Positions 1-5,070 of a DNA stretch of 5,070 nt are shown here, one piece after another. Origin of the DNA: Candidatus Saccharimonadia bacterium (GTDB lineage: Bacteria > Patescibacteriota > Saccharimonadia > Saccharimonadales > Saccharimonadaceae); the NCBI GenBank assembly GCA_023257755.1, contig JALRBM010000114.1, positions 1 through 5,070 of the forward strand, read 5' to 3'. The position numbers and the translations under genes were made by a program. Position 1 is the stretch's first letter, and each line of letters begins with the position of its first letter. A model generated the notes under the pieces. That model ran no database searches. It saw nothing but the letters and a program-made list of their open reading frames with translations, and was not told the DNA's origin.

Positions 1-687
1 GTTGCATTCATTGCCGAGCTGTCTCCAAACCTCGTCGTCATTAACGAGAATGACAATTACCATCACGCTGTCGGTATAAAAGAGCATGGAGATGAAAAGA
101 AGGTCAAAGGCCACGTCGACGAGATCGTCAAGACGATCAAAAAACACGGCGAGCCTCTCGATATTGAGTCTCTCCACGGCAAACTTACTCACGAAAATCC
201 ATCCCAGGTACGCGCACTTGCCAGTATTAGCAAGCATCTTGCTAACCTTAAGGACAACTGGGGGCTGATTAAGTGGCCGACCGTCAACCCAAAGAACATC
301 CGCGATAAAATCTACGTCATCCTGGCTGAAAACGGCAAGCCGATGCACTTTTCTGATATTGCTAAAGCAATCAAGGGCAGCGACTTCAAACGAAAAGACG
401 TCACCACCCAGGCGATTCATAACGAGCTCATCAAGGACAAGCGTTTCGTTCTGATTGGCCGCGGGATTTATGCGCTCGACAACTGGGGCTTCTCGCGCGG
501 AACGGTCGCCGATATTATCACCGATGTTCTCAAAAAGGCAGAAGGGCCGCTGCACCGCGATGAAATCGTCAAGCGCGTCCTAAAGAGCCGCCAGGTCAAA
601 GAGACAACCATTCTCTTGAACCTCCAAAGCAAGTCTCAATTCAAGCGTGTCGCCAAAGCGACCTACACGTTTGACGAAACAAAATAA
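1..687 (+). CDS. HARE-HTH (winged-helix) transcription-related protein, C-terminal part
   Basis: This is the C-terminal 228 residues of a protein whose start lies before base 1; the frame is open from the first base to TAA at 685-687. Residues about 100-163 read as a HARE-HTH winged helix, running from IRDKIYVILAENGKP through a helix ending NELIKDKRFVLIGRG to IYALDNWG. This fold is shared with the RNA polymerase delta subunit and chromatin-linked eukaryotic proteins. A second helical module follows (about 165-228: GTVADIITDVLKK, LHRDEIVKRVL, TILLNLQ). A region at about 35-95 may be another helical unit. From family knowledge, many Patescibacteria proteins join a sigma-70 region-4-like HTH to this C-terminus; that N-terminus is not visible here. 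A role in DNA binding or transcription is inferred, and the targets are unknown. No TM segment or signal peptide is seen in this part. The ATG at 343 is internal to the domain and is not the start. Confidence 0.8.
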   Translation, partial: VAFIAELSPNLVVINENDNYHHAVGIKEHGDEKKVKGHVDEIVKTIKKHGEPLDIESLHGKLTHENPSQVRALASISKHLANLKDNWGLIKWPTVNPKNIRDKIYVILAENGKPMHFSDIAKAIKGSDFKRKDVTTQAIHNELIKDKRFVLIGRGIYALDNWGFSRGTVADIITDVLKKAEGPLHRDEIVKRVLKSRQVKETTILLNLQSKSQFKRVAKATYTFDETK

Positions 688-693
688 GCCAGC

Positions 694-722
694 TTGCAAT
701 GCACACCCAGAGGTGGGACAAT
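694..722 (+). promoter_or_regulatory. Putative promoter of the VirD4/TraG-like ATPase gene
   Basis: TTGCAA (694-699, 4/6 to TTGACA) is followed after 17 nt by GACAAT (717-722, 4/6 to TATAAT). A TG at 714-715 gives an extended -10 (TGGGACAAT) that resembles TGATACAAT ahead of the next gene. Initiation about 7-8 nt downstream would leave only a 4-5 nt leader before the ATG at 734. An alternative -10, TAGACT (722-727), would start transcription at the ATG itself. There is no Shine-Dalgarno sequence at usable spacing; AGGTGG at 711-716 is too far upstream. The promoter lies wholly in the 46-nt gap after the HARE-HTH gene. Confidence 0.5.
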
Positions 723-733
723 AGACTGTAGTT

Positions 734-3484
734 ATGGACGTTCTTGTATGGACTATTGACTTATTGCTACAATGGTACGTTTGGCTGCCCATTGTGCTTA
801 TCTTGGCGTTCCTGACAATGCGCAACTACCGCCGTATTGACGCCGTCAAATCCATCGAGAGCACCTTGCTGATTCTTGAGATTCCAAAGACTAACGACAA
901 GTCTGAGCTTGCAGCCGAACAGCTGTTTGCCAGCCTTCACGGGATTTTGCGCGACAAGAACGAACTTCGCCAGACAGGCGGAATCCAGGAGCATTTAAGC
1001 TTCGAGATTGCCTCTGTTAACGGTCAGATCCGTTTTTACGTCTGGGTGCCGAAGGCGCTGCAAAGCTTCGTCGAGGGCCAGATCTATTCGCAGTACCCGA
1101 CGGTGCAAATTCACACCGCCGAGGAAGATTATGTGTCGCACGAACGGCGTCACAGTGTTATTTATACCTCCGAGATTACGCTGACTGGCAGTGAATTCCT
1201 GCCTATTAAGACGTTTCAGAGTTTTGAGGTTGACCCGCTGGCCGGTATTACCGGCACGCTTGCCAAGCTCGAATCCACCGGCGAGGAGCTATGGGTGCAG
1301 ATTTTAGCACGTCCGATTCCGGACGAATGGCATAAAGCATCCGACAGCTGGATCAAGACCCTTAAAACCGGAAATCCTTTCGCCTTCCTGACAGGGGAAG
1401 GGTTTAATCTCAAATGGATCGGGGGATTATTTGAGGCCCTCTATAAACCGCCAGAGGGCGGCACCGGGGGAACGGCCACGCCAAAAGAACTGTCCGACCG
1501 CGATAAAACCCGCATCACCGAGGCAGAGAAGAAGGCAACCAAGCTGGGGTATCAGGTAAAGATCCGCCTTGCGTACCTAGGCGAAAGCACCACTAATGCC
1601 AAGCTTCGAATGCAGGCCATCGTGGGGACGTTCAAGCAGTTTAACAGCACCAACCTAAACGGCTTCGTCATGACAAAAACCAGCTTTAAAAAAGAAGATT
1701 TGGCCGCCTACCGCGCCCGTCTGTTCAATGACCGCGGCTATATCCTGAACATCGAGGAGCTTGCCTCCGTCTTCCACCTTCCGCACACCAACGTGGAAAC
1801 ACCGAACATTGTCTGGGCAAGCACTAAAACAGCCGAGCCACCGGCTAAACTGCCCATTATCACCGGCAACGATGCCATTGATGAAAACATCAGCGCCTTT
1901 GGCCTGACAAACTTCCGCGGCATCAATCATCAGTTCGGTATGCTGCGGTACGACCGCTCGCGTCACGTGTATATCATCGGCCAGACTGGTGCTGGTAAGT
2001 CGGGGCTGCTGGAGCTTTTTGCGTTGTCCGACATTTTTCATGGCCAAGGCTACGCCATTATCGACCCGCATGGCGACTTCGCCATCAATAATATGCGTTT
2101 CATCCCCGGCGGACGCCTGGAGGATGTGGTTTATTTTAACCCGGCAGATACGGCGTATCCGCTAGGTTTTAACCCGCTCGAGGTCACCGATCCCAACCAA
2201 AAGACGAATATCAGCTCGGAAGTCATTGGCGTACTGAAGCGTATGTTTGGCGACAGCTGGGGGCCACGTCTTGAGTATATTTTGCGTTACACCATCCTCG
2301 CCCTGCTTGACCGGCCAAGTACGACTATGCTCGACATTACCCGTATGTTGACAGATAAGAAATTCCGCAAAGAAACCCTTGGTTACTGTACCGATACCGT
2401 CGTGCTGCAGTTCTGGAATGTCGAGTTTAACAGTTGGACCGAAAAATTCCAGGCCGAGGCCATTGCCCCCGTCCTTAACAAGGTCGGTGCCTTCACGGCC
2501 AACCCTGTCATCCGTAATATCATCGGACAGCCAAAATCGACTTTTAATATCCGGCAGATCATGGACGACGGCAAGATCCTGATCGTCAACCTTTCCAAGG
2601 GGCTGATCGGCGAAGACAACGCCGCGATCCTAGGGTCGTTTATTGTTACCAAGGTGCAGCTGGCCGCTATGAGCCGCCAGGATATCCCCGACATCAAGGA
2701 TCGTCGTCCGTTCTACCTGTACGTAGACGAGTTCCAAAACTTTGCAACTGACTCATTCGCCACAATCTTGTCCGAGGCCCGAAAGTATGGCCTTAACCTT
2801 ACCGTCGCCAACCAGTACATTTCACAGATGAGCGACACCGTGCGCGACGCCGTGTTCGGTAACGTTGGGACCATGATTTCTTTCCGTGTCTCGGCGGACG
2901 ACTCGCCGATCTTGGCCAAGCAGTTCGAGCCTCAGTTTGAACCTCAGGACCTCCTTCAGATGCATAATCGAAACTTTATCATCAACATGGTCATTAACGG
3001 GGAAAAGGCTCCTGCCTTCAGCGCCCGCACCCTTAGCCTGCCACCCGCGCAGATTGATAACACCGGGAGAATCATCGAACATACTCGGCTAAACTACAGC
3101 CGAAGCAGGGAAGAGGTAGAGCAGGAGATTTCAAACCTCATCCAGTCCACGGCTGCAAAACCTCAGCCCCAGCCGGCAACGCCTGCAGCCACCCCGGCTC
3201 CAGAACCTCAGCCAACCCCAGCCGCCCCAGTAATGCCCGAGGCAGGGAATACTCCTGTCCCGCACCCGATCCAGGAAGTGGTAGACGAAACACCTCAATC
3301 AGGCCCAGCAGTGGCGGTAAGTGAAGAAGCCTCCTCCACCGAGACATCTAAAAAGAAGAAACGGACCCGCCGCCGTAAGAAAAAAGCCTCCGCTTCAGAA
3401 ACGGGCATTCTGCCTCCTGTGCAGGCACCCGCCGAGCTGCCAAAGCCCTCCGCTAACGAAGAGCATGAAATTCGCCTTCGCTAG
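734..3484 (+). CDS. Membrane-anchored VirD4/TraG/HerA-type conjugation or secretion ATPase
   Basis: This is a complete 916-residue protein (ATG to TAG). Residues about 10-29 form one hydrophobic TM helix followed by RNYRR, which suggests a cytoplasmic body. Residues about 40-380 form a mixed alpha/beta N-terminal region typical of the large CPR ATPases. The motor starts near 390: Walker A GQTGAGKS (416-423), DPHGD (444-448), a helical insert (about 490-590), Walker B FYLYVDE (660-666, acidic pair D665/E666), and a sensor-like NQY (693-695). All core motifs are intact. From about 805 the tail is low-complexity, rich in Pro, Ala and Gln, then has a KKKKRTRRRKKK cluster (873-884). The family uses ATP to move DNA or protein through type IV secretion or conjugation machinery at the inner membrane, usually as a hexamer. 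No relaxase or other T4SS gene is visible here, so the substrate is unknown. The start is supported by the TM helix directly after it and by the upstream promoter. Confidence 0.88.
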   Translation: MDVLVWTIDLLLQWYVWLPIVLILAFLTMRNYRRIDAVKSIESTLLILEIPKTNDKSELAAEQLFASLHGILRDKNELRQTGGIQEHLSFEIASVNGQIRFYVWVPKALQSFVEGQIYSQYPTVQIHTAEEDYVSHERRHSVIYTSEITLTGSEFLPIKTFQSFEVDPLAGITGTLAKLESTGEELWVQILARPIPDEWHKASDSWIKTLKTGNPFAFLTGEGFNLKWIGGLFEALYKPPEGGTGGTATPKELSDRDKTRITEAEKKATKLGYQVKIRLAYLGESTTNAKLRMQAIVGTFKQFNSTNLNGFVMTKTSFKKEDLAAYRARLFNDRGYILNIEELASVFHLPHTNVETPNIVWASTKTAEPPAKLPIITGNDAIDENISAFGLTNFRGINHQFGMLRYDRSRHVYIIGQTGAGKSGLLELFALSDIFHGQGYAIIDPHGDFAINNMRFIPGGRLEDVVYFNPADTAYPLGFNPLEVTDPNQKTNISSEVIGVLKRMFGDSWGPRLEYILRYTILALLDRPSTTMLDITRMLTDKKFRKETLGYCTDTVVLQFWNVEFNSWTEKFQAEAIAPVLNKVGAFTANPVIRNIIGQPKSTFNIRQIMDDGKILIVNLSKGLIGEDNAAILGSFIVTKVQLAAMSRQDIPDIKDRRPFYLYVDEFQNFATDSFATILSEARKYGLNLTVANQYISQMSDTVRDAVFGNVGTMISFRVSADDSPILAKQFEPQFEPQDLLQMHNRNFIINMVINGEKAPAFSARTLSLPPAQIDNTGRIIEHTRLNYSRSREEVEQEISNLIQSTAAKPQPQPATPAATPAPEPQPTPAAPVMPEAGNTPVPHPIQEVVDETPQSGPAVAVSEEASSTETSKKKKRTRRRKKKASASETGILPPVQAPAELPKPSANEEHEIRLR

Positions 3485-3510
3485 ACCATGCACAGCCCGG
3501 GTGATACAAT
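3482..3510 (+). promoter_or_regulatory. Extended -10 promoter of the small membrane protein gene
   Basis: TAGACC (3482-3487, 4/6 to TTGACA) overlaps the stop codon of the ATPase gene. After exactly 17 nt comes TACAAT (3505-3510, 5/6 to TATAAT), preceded by TG at 3502-3503 to give TGATACAAT. Initiation 7 nt after the hexamer falls on A3517, the first base of an in-frame ATG, which suggests a leaderless mRNA. This is the clearest promoter in the window. Confidence 0.65.
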
Positions 3511-3516
3511 ATGTCT

Positions 3517-3696
3517 ATGTTTACTCTATTTTCACACGCAGGACACTCACACGAGCTTGGTAGCGAACTAGAACACTGCATGCCTATTCTCGTCGGGGCA
3601 GGGATTATCATCGCGGCACTTGTTATCGTTATCATCATGCTCGTTTTGAACAAAGACACTCCTGAAAAGAAAAAGCCAACAAAATCCAAGAAGTAA
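3517..3696 (+). CDS. Small single-pass membrane protein with His-rich N-terminus
   Basis: I do not recognise a named family. From ATG 3517 the product is 59 residues; an in-frame ATG at 3511 would give 61. I prefer 3517 because 3511 lies one base after the -10 hexamer, so a transcript from that promoter would not contain it, while 3517 is at the predicted first transcribed base. In 61-residue numbering, the N-terminus is short and carries four His and one Cys (H9, H12, H14, H22, C23, with HAGHSHE). A strongly hydrophobic helix follows at about 25-46 (ILVGAGIIIAALVIVIIMLVL), then a Lys-rich tail (KKKPTKSKK). The positive-inside rule predicts N-out, C-in. The His/Cys cluster could bind a metal on the outer face, but this is inference. 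The gene has its own promoter and terminator, so it looks like a one-gene transcript. Confidence 0.72.
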   Translation: MFTLFSHAGHSHELGSELEHCMPILVGAGIIIAALVIVIIMLVLNKDTPEKKKPTKSKK

Positions 3697-3709
3697 CGTC
3701 TTTCACAGC

Positions 3710-3736
3710 AAATAGCCGGATTGTCCGGCTATTTTA
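3710..3736 (+). terminator. Intrinsic terminator after the small membrane protein gene
   Basis: A perfect 11-bp stem (3710-3720 with 3724-3734, core AATAGCCGGA / TCCGGCTATT) closes a 3-nt TTG loop. The 3' arm runs into the short T run TTTT at 3732-3735. It begins 14 nt after the TAA of the small gene and faces the plus strand, so it should end that transcript. Confidence 0.85.
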
Positions 3737-3766
3737 AAAATGGAACATAAATAGAACATTTATTTT
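3737..3766 (+). repeat. Imperfect direct repeat with phased GAACA motifs, copy 1
   Basis: The copy carries GAACA at 3743-3747 and 3754-3758, 11 bp apart, with TTTATTTT after it. Aligned at an offset of 684 bp with copy 2 at 4421-4450, it matches at 24 of 30 positions, including a shared 12-mer ATAAATAGAACA (3747-3758) that also appears at 4420-4431 in a slightly different register. It lies directly after the terminator. The function is unknown: a repressor operator or a trace of insertion are both possible. Confidence 0.5.
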
Positions 3767-3969
3767 GTAGCTATCGATTGAATATACCGACCGATACGTG
3801 ACTTCAATAGTATATGATCGTCGGAAAAAGCGTGCCTGTAACATCGATGTGGCTATAGCTGGACATATGCAATACAAAAAGAGCTATATGCCAATAGGGC
3901 CTTTGAAGCGGAGAGTAGAAGGGAGAAACCCAAATAAAGTCCGTGAATAGTAAACCAAAAAGGTTATTT

Positions 3970-3989
3970 ATATTCACAAATGTGGATAT
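3970..3989. promoter_or_regulatory. Inverted pair of DnaA-box-like 9-mers
   Basis: ATATTCACA (3970-3978) and TGTGGATAT (3981-3989, ATATCCACA on the minus strand) face each other across 2 nt. They match the DnaA box TTATCCACA at 7 and 8 of 9 positions. The same bases form a near-perfect 9-bp inverted repeat, so they may simply be a hairpin or a dimer operator. AT-rich DNA yields such 9-mers by chance, so confidence is low. Confidence 0.25.
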
Positions 3990-4037
3990 AGATTATGTGT
4001 CGCACAATATATCTTTTACGACATTAAATATTAGAAG

Positions 4038-4063
4038 ATGGGATGGTTGCTAATACGTCCCAT
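4038..4063. other. Hairpin with 8-bp stem
   Basis: ATGGGATG (4038-4045) pairs with CGTCCCAT (4056-4063), with one T-G wobble, around a 10-nt loop. No T run follows on the plus strand and none precedes it for the minus strand, so it is not an obvious terminator. It may be part of a larger RNA fold with the next hairpin. Confidence 0.4.
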
Positions 4064-4079
4064 AATGAGGCTTTATAAC

Positions 4080-4109
4080 ACGGAAGCACCTCTGGGAGGG
4101 TACTGCCGT
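4080..4109. other. Compound hairpin, most GC-rich part of the gap
   Basis: The outer arms ACGG (4080-4083) and CCGT (4106-4109) enclose an inner stem CCTC (4089-4092) / GAGG (4096-4099) with a TGG loop and an asymmetric internal loop. Its local GC is well above the rest of the gap, which is what a conserved RNA element would look like. It matches no RNA family I can name. Confidence 0.35.
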
Positions 4110-4180
4110 CTATCACCAGTTACATCTAATGCATTACTAATTACTATCCGTTGTAATAGCTCCTTTACCGTACTTGGCGT

Positions 4181-4205
4181 GCTGGAATTCATCCAGCTAT
4201 ATAGC
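4181..4205. other. 6-bp perfect hairpin next to a 10-bp palindrome
   Basis: GCTGGA (4181-4186) and TCCAGC (4192-4197) form a perfect stem around loop ATTCA. The last two bases start the palindrome GCTATATAGC (4196-4205). No T run follows, which argues against a terminator. Confidence 0.4.
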
Positions 4206-4229
4206 GTATACTATTCCTCGCGTGTTAAC

Positions 4230-4238
4230 TTTTCCACA
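4230..4238 (+). promoter_or_regulatory. DnaA-box-like 9-mer TTTTCCACA
   Basis: TTTTCCACA differs from TTATCCACA at one position and fits the relaxed consensus TTWTNCACA. It stands at the left edge of the T-rich tract; a weaker 7/9 match, TTATCCATT, occurs at 4351-4359. Too few sites are present to call an origin. Confidence 0.3.
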
Positions 4239-4240
4239 TT

Positions 4241-4420
4241 TTCTTGACGAGATCGTTTGACTTTTTAAATTTATGTTTCACTCATATGTTTTTTGACTTT
4301 TTGCCTGTTTGTATTTTTATATTTTTATTGCCCTGCTCCCTGCCTTGCCGTTATCCATTATTTGCTTTTTTATGATTTTTATATCACTATATACTTTTTT
4401 AATACATTCTTTTCAATCAA
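4241..4420 (+). other. T-rich, strand-asymmetric AT tract
   Basis: By hand count 96 of 180 bases are T on this strand (53%) and GC is about 27%. TTTGACTTTTT occurs twice, at 4256-4266 and 4292-4302 (36 bp apart). A C-rich island (4331-4350) interrupts it. The tract lies just past the 3' end of the minus-strand FtsQ-like gene, so read-through RNA from that gene would be A-rich, not a T-run terminator. It may be an easily melted or bent segment. Confidence 0.5.
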
Positions 4421-4450
4421 TAAATAGAACAAAAATAGAACACTTGTTTG
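4421..4450 (+). repeat. Imperfect direct repeat with phased GAACA motifs, copy 2
   Basis: AAATAGAACA occurs twice here, at 4422-4431 and 4433-4442, exactly 11 bp apart as in copy 1. The second one continues as GAACACTTGTTTG, which is close to the Gram-positive LexA/DinR box (CGAAC-N4-GTTYG) except for two positions. The site ends 18 bp before the stop codon of the FtsQ-like gene and lies inside longer arms CTTTTCAA (4409-4416) / TTGAAAAG (4448-4455). Regulation by LexA is inference only. Confidence 0.5.
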
Positions 4451-4468
4451 AAAAGGAGAGCACTGCCA

Positions 4469-5070
4469 CTACTTATAAAACGCTTTGCCGCTTACCCGAA
4501 CATCCAGATACTGCGGAGTAATCCCACGGCCGGTTAACCATCGTATGGAACGAGCCATATCTTCTACCTGCTCCCCTGCTCCGCGGTCTACCGAAAACTT
4601 GACAGGATACTGCACTCCCTCAAGTTTCAATTCCACCTGGCGCGTTGTGCCAGAGGGGATTATCACCTCCTGTGCTAAGTAACCCTGTCCTTTGGCAAGG
4701 CCTACGACACGCCCGACAAACCCAAGAAACCGGTTGCTCGCCACTGGGCCCGCTCCCGTAGGGACACCGCTATTATCGACAATCTGCACCTTGGGAGCAT
4801 CGTAGTAATTACGGCCAAAAGCGGTCCCGGTGTTGTCTACATATTGCTGGGCACCATTGACGTTCCAGCCCGCTGTCGGCTCTCTGAGAGTAATGATAAA
4901 CGATGATCTTCCAAATCCAGCAGCACCTTCTGTCGTAATGCCCGCCACTTCAGGGGCCTTCTCCTGGAGAAAACCGCTCAGCCGCTTTTCGTCGAGAGCA
5001 AACCGGAGCCGTTCAATAGGTTGTTTGCCTAGATACTCCTGGATTGTTTTTTCATATATCGGATCCAAAG
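4469..5070 (-). CDS. ftsQ: FtsQ/DivIB-like cell-division protein, C-terminal part
   Basis: The frame is open from the right edge of the window to TAG (4471-4469), giving about 200 residues of a C-terminus; the true start lies beyond 5070, and the TTG at 5068-5066 is probably internal. Residues 1-45 of the fragment resemble the end of a POTRA domain. The beta domain then shows the FtsQ pattern: FIITLREPTAGW (57-68), QYVDNTGTAFG (75-85), a helix around RFLGFVGRVVGLAKGQG (113-129), and the final strand ITPQYLDVRVSGKAFYK (183-199). FtsQ/DivIB is a bitopic membrane protein that acts outside the membrane to link FtsL and FtsB to the divisome. The cytoplasmic tail and TM segment expected at the N-terminus are not in view, and no catalytic residues are expected. 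A general POTRA-type outer-face protein is the main alternative. No clear terminator follows its stop. Confidence 0.65.
   Translation of the reverse strand, partial: LDPIYEKTIQEYLGKQPIERLRFALDEKRLSGFLQEKAPEVAGITTEGAAGFGRSSFIITLREPTAGWNVNGAQQYVDNTGTAFGRNYYDAPKVQIVDNSGVPTGAGPVASNRFLGFVGRVVGLAKGQGYLAQEVIIPSGTTRQVELKLEGVQYPVKFSVDRGAGEQVEDMARSIRWLTGRGITPQYLDVRVSGKAFYK

Larger units (their letters stand above)
3737..4468. other. Long low-GC region between convergent genes, no convincing gene
   Basis: About 730 bp separates the terminator at 3710-3736 from the 3' end of the FtsQ-like gene. By hand count GC is about 38% for 3741-4240 and 27% for 4241-4420, clearly below the genes. I looked for tRNA, tmRNA, RNase P, SRP and T-box signatures on both strands and recognised none. 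The longest frames in it are T-driven hydrophobic strings or lack a start with a ribosome site. The region contains hairpins at 4038-4063, 4080-4109 and 4181-4197, a 10-bp palindrome ACATCGATGT at 3840-3849, another (GCTATATAGC) at 4196-4205, DnaA-box-like sites, and a related direct repeat near each end. A structured RNA or regulatory site is possible but not shown. Confidence 0.7.

Noticed and set aside
711..716. AGGTGG as Shine-Dalgarno for the ATPase gene.
   Set aside because: It is 17 nt from the ATG, too far for normal initiation, and lies partly inside the proposed promoter spacer.
1655..2071. 138-residue minus-strand frame within the ATPase gene.
   Set aside because: It is antisense to the N-domain and Walker A region of a well-supported gene and shows no domain of its own.
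4080..4109. T-box antiterminator-like string (GGGAGGGTACTGCCG).
   Set aside because: It does not fit the T-box core (AGGGTGGNACCGCG), and no terminator or aminoacyl-tRNA-related gene follows.
4038..4247. Plus-strand frame of 69 residues in the gap.
   Set aside because: No ribosome site or promoter placed at the start, no recognisable motif, and it coincides with the hairpin-rich segment; likely chance.
4409..4455. Inverted arms CTTTTCAA / TTGAAAAG as a terminator for the FtsQ-like gene.
   Set aside because: The arms are only 8 bp, A/T-rich, with a 31-nt loop, and no T run follows on the minus strand.
1..4471. Alternative genetic code with TGA as Gly or Trp, as in some CPR lineages.
   Set aside because: No in-frame TGA occurs in any of the four coding regions, and all end at TAA or TAG, so there is no evidence for recoding.
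4309..4521. Hydrophobic 70-residue plus-strand frame starting at TTG, resembling a type I toxin or small membrane protein.
   Set aside because: Its Phe/Ile/Leu content follows from the T-rich composition, it has no ribosome site, and its 3' part lies antisense inside the FtsQ-like gene, which has a clear family pattern.
1..5070. CRISPR array, tRNA, rRNA, transposase or integrase.
   Set aside because: No regularly spaced repeats, no tRNA-like T-arm, and no recombinase motifs were found on either strand.

Overview
The window looks like part of a Candidate Phyla Radiation (Patescibacteria) chromosome, most likely a Saccharibacterium (TM7). This is inferred from protein style, not from a marker gene. 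The supporting points are a HARE-type winged-helix protein of the kind common in these genomes, a single-pass membrane-anchored VirD4/TraG/HerA-like ATPase with a Pro/Ala-rich and Lys/Arg-rich tail, and a very small His-rich membrane protein. The two complete genes have no Shine-Dalgarno sequence and sit directly behind promoter-like -10 elements. All four genes end in TAA or TAG and none has an in-frame TGA, so the code is probably standard (table 11).

Layout. Positions 1-687 (+) hold the C-terminal 228 residues of a HARE-HTH regulatory protein whose start lies outside the window. After a 46-nt gap with its own promoter-like sequence, 734-3484 (+) encodes a complete 916-residue conjugation/secretion-type ATPase. 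The next promoter overlaps its stop codon and drives a 59-61 residue single-TM protein (3517 or 3511 to 3696, +). That gene is followed by a strong intrinsic terminator at 3710-3736. From 5070 down to 4469 on the minus strand lies the C-terminal ~200 residues of a protein best matching FtsQ/DivIB, a cell-division protein. It converges on the plus-strand genes.

Between the two convergent blocks is about 730 bp (3737-4468) with no convincing gene. By hand count it is about 38% GC in 3741-4240 and 27% in 4241-4420, whereas the flanking genes are near half GC. It contains several hairpins, two DnaA-box-like sites in inverted arrangement plus a third separate one, a tract that is 53% T on the plus strand, and an imperfect ~30-bp direct repeat near each end (684 bp apart), each copy carrying two GAACA motifs 11 bp apart. 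This is the least explained part of the window. It could hold a structured ncRNA, a regulatory or replication-related site, or a decayed insertion, and the sequence alone does not decide.

The three plus-strand genes share an orientation, but each downstream gene appears to have its own promoter, so they may be transcribed separately. No evident pathway links them to the FtsQ-like gene.
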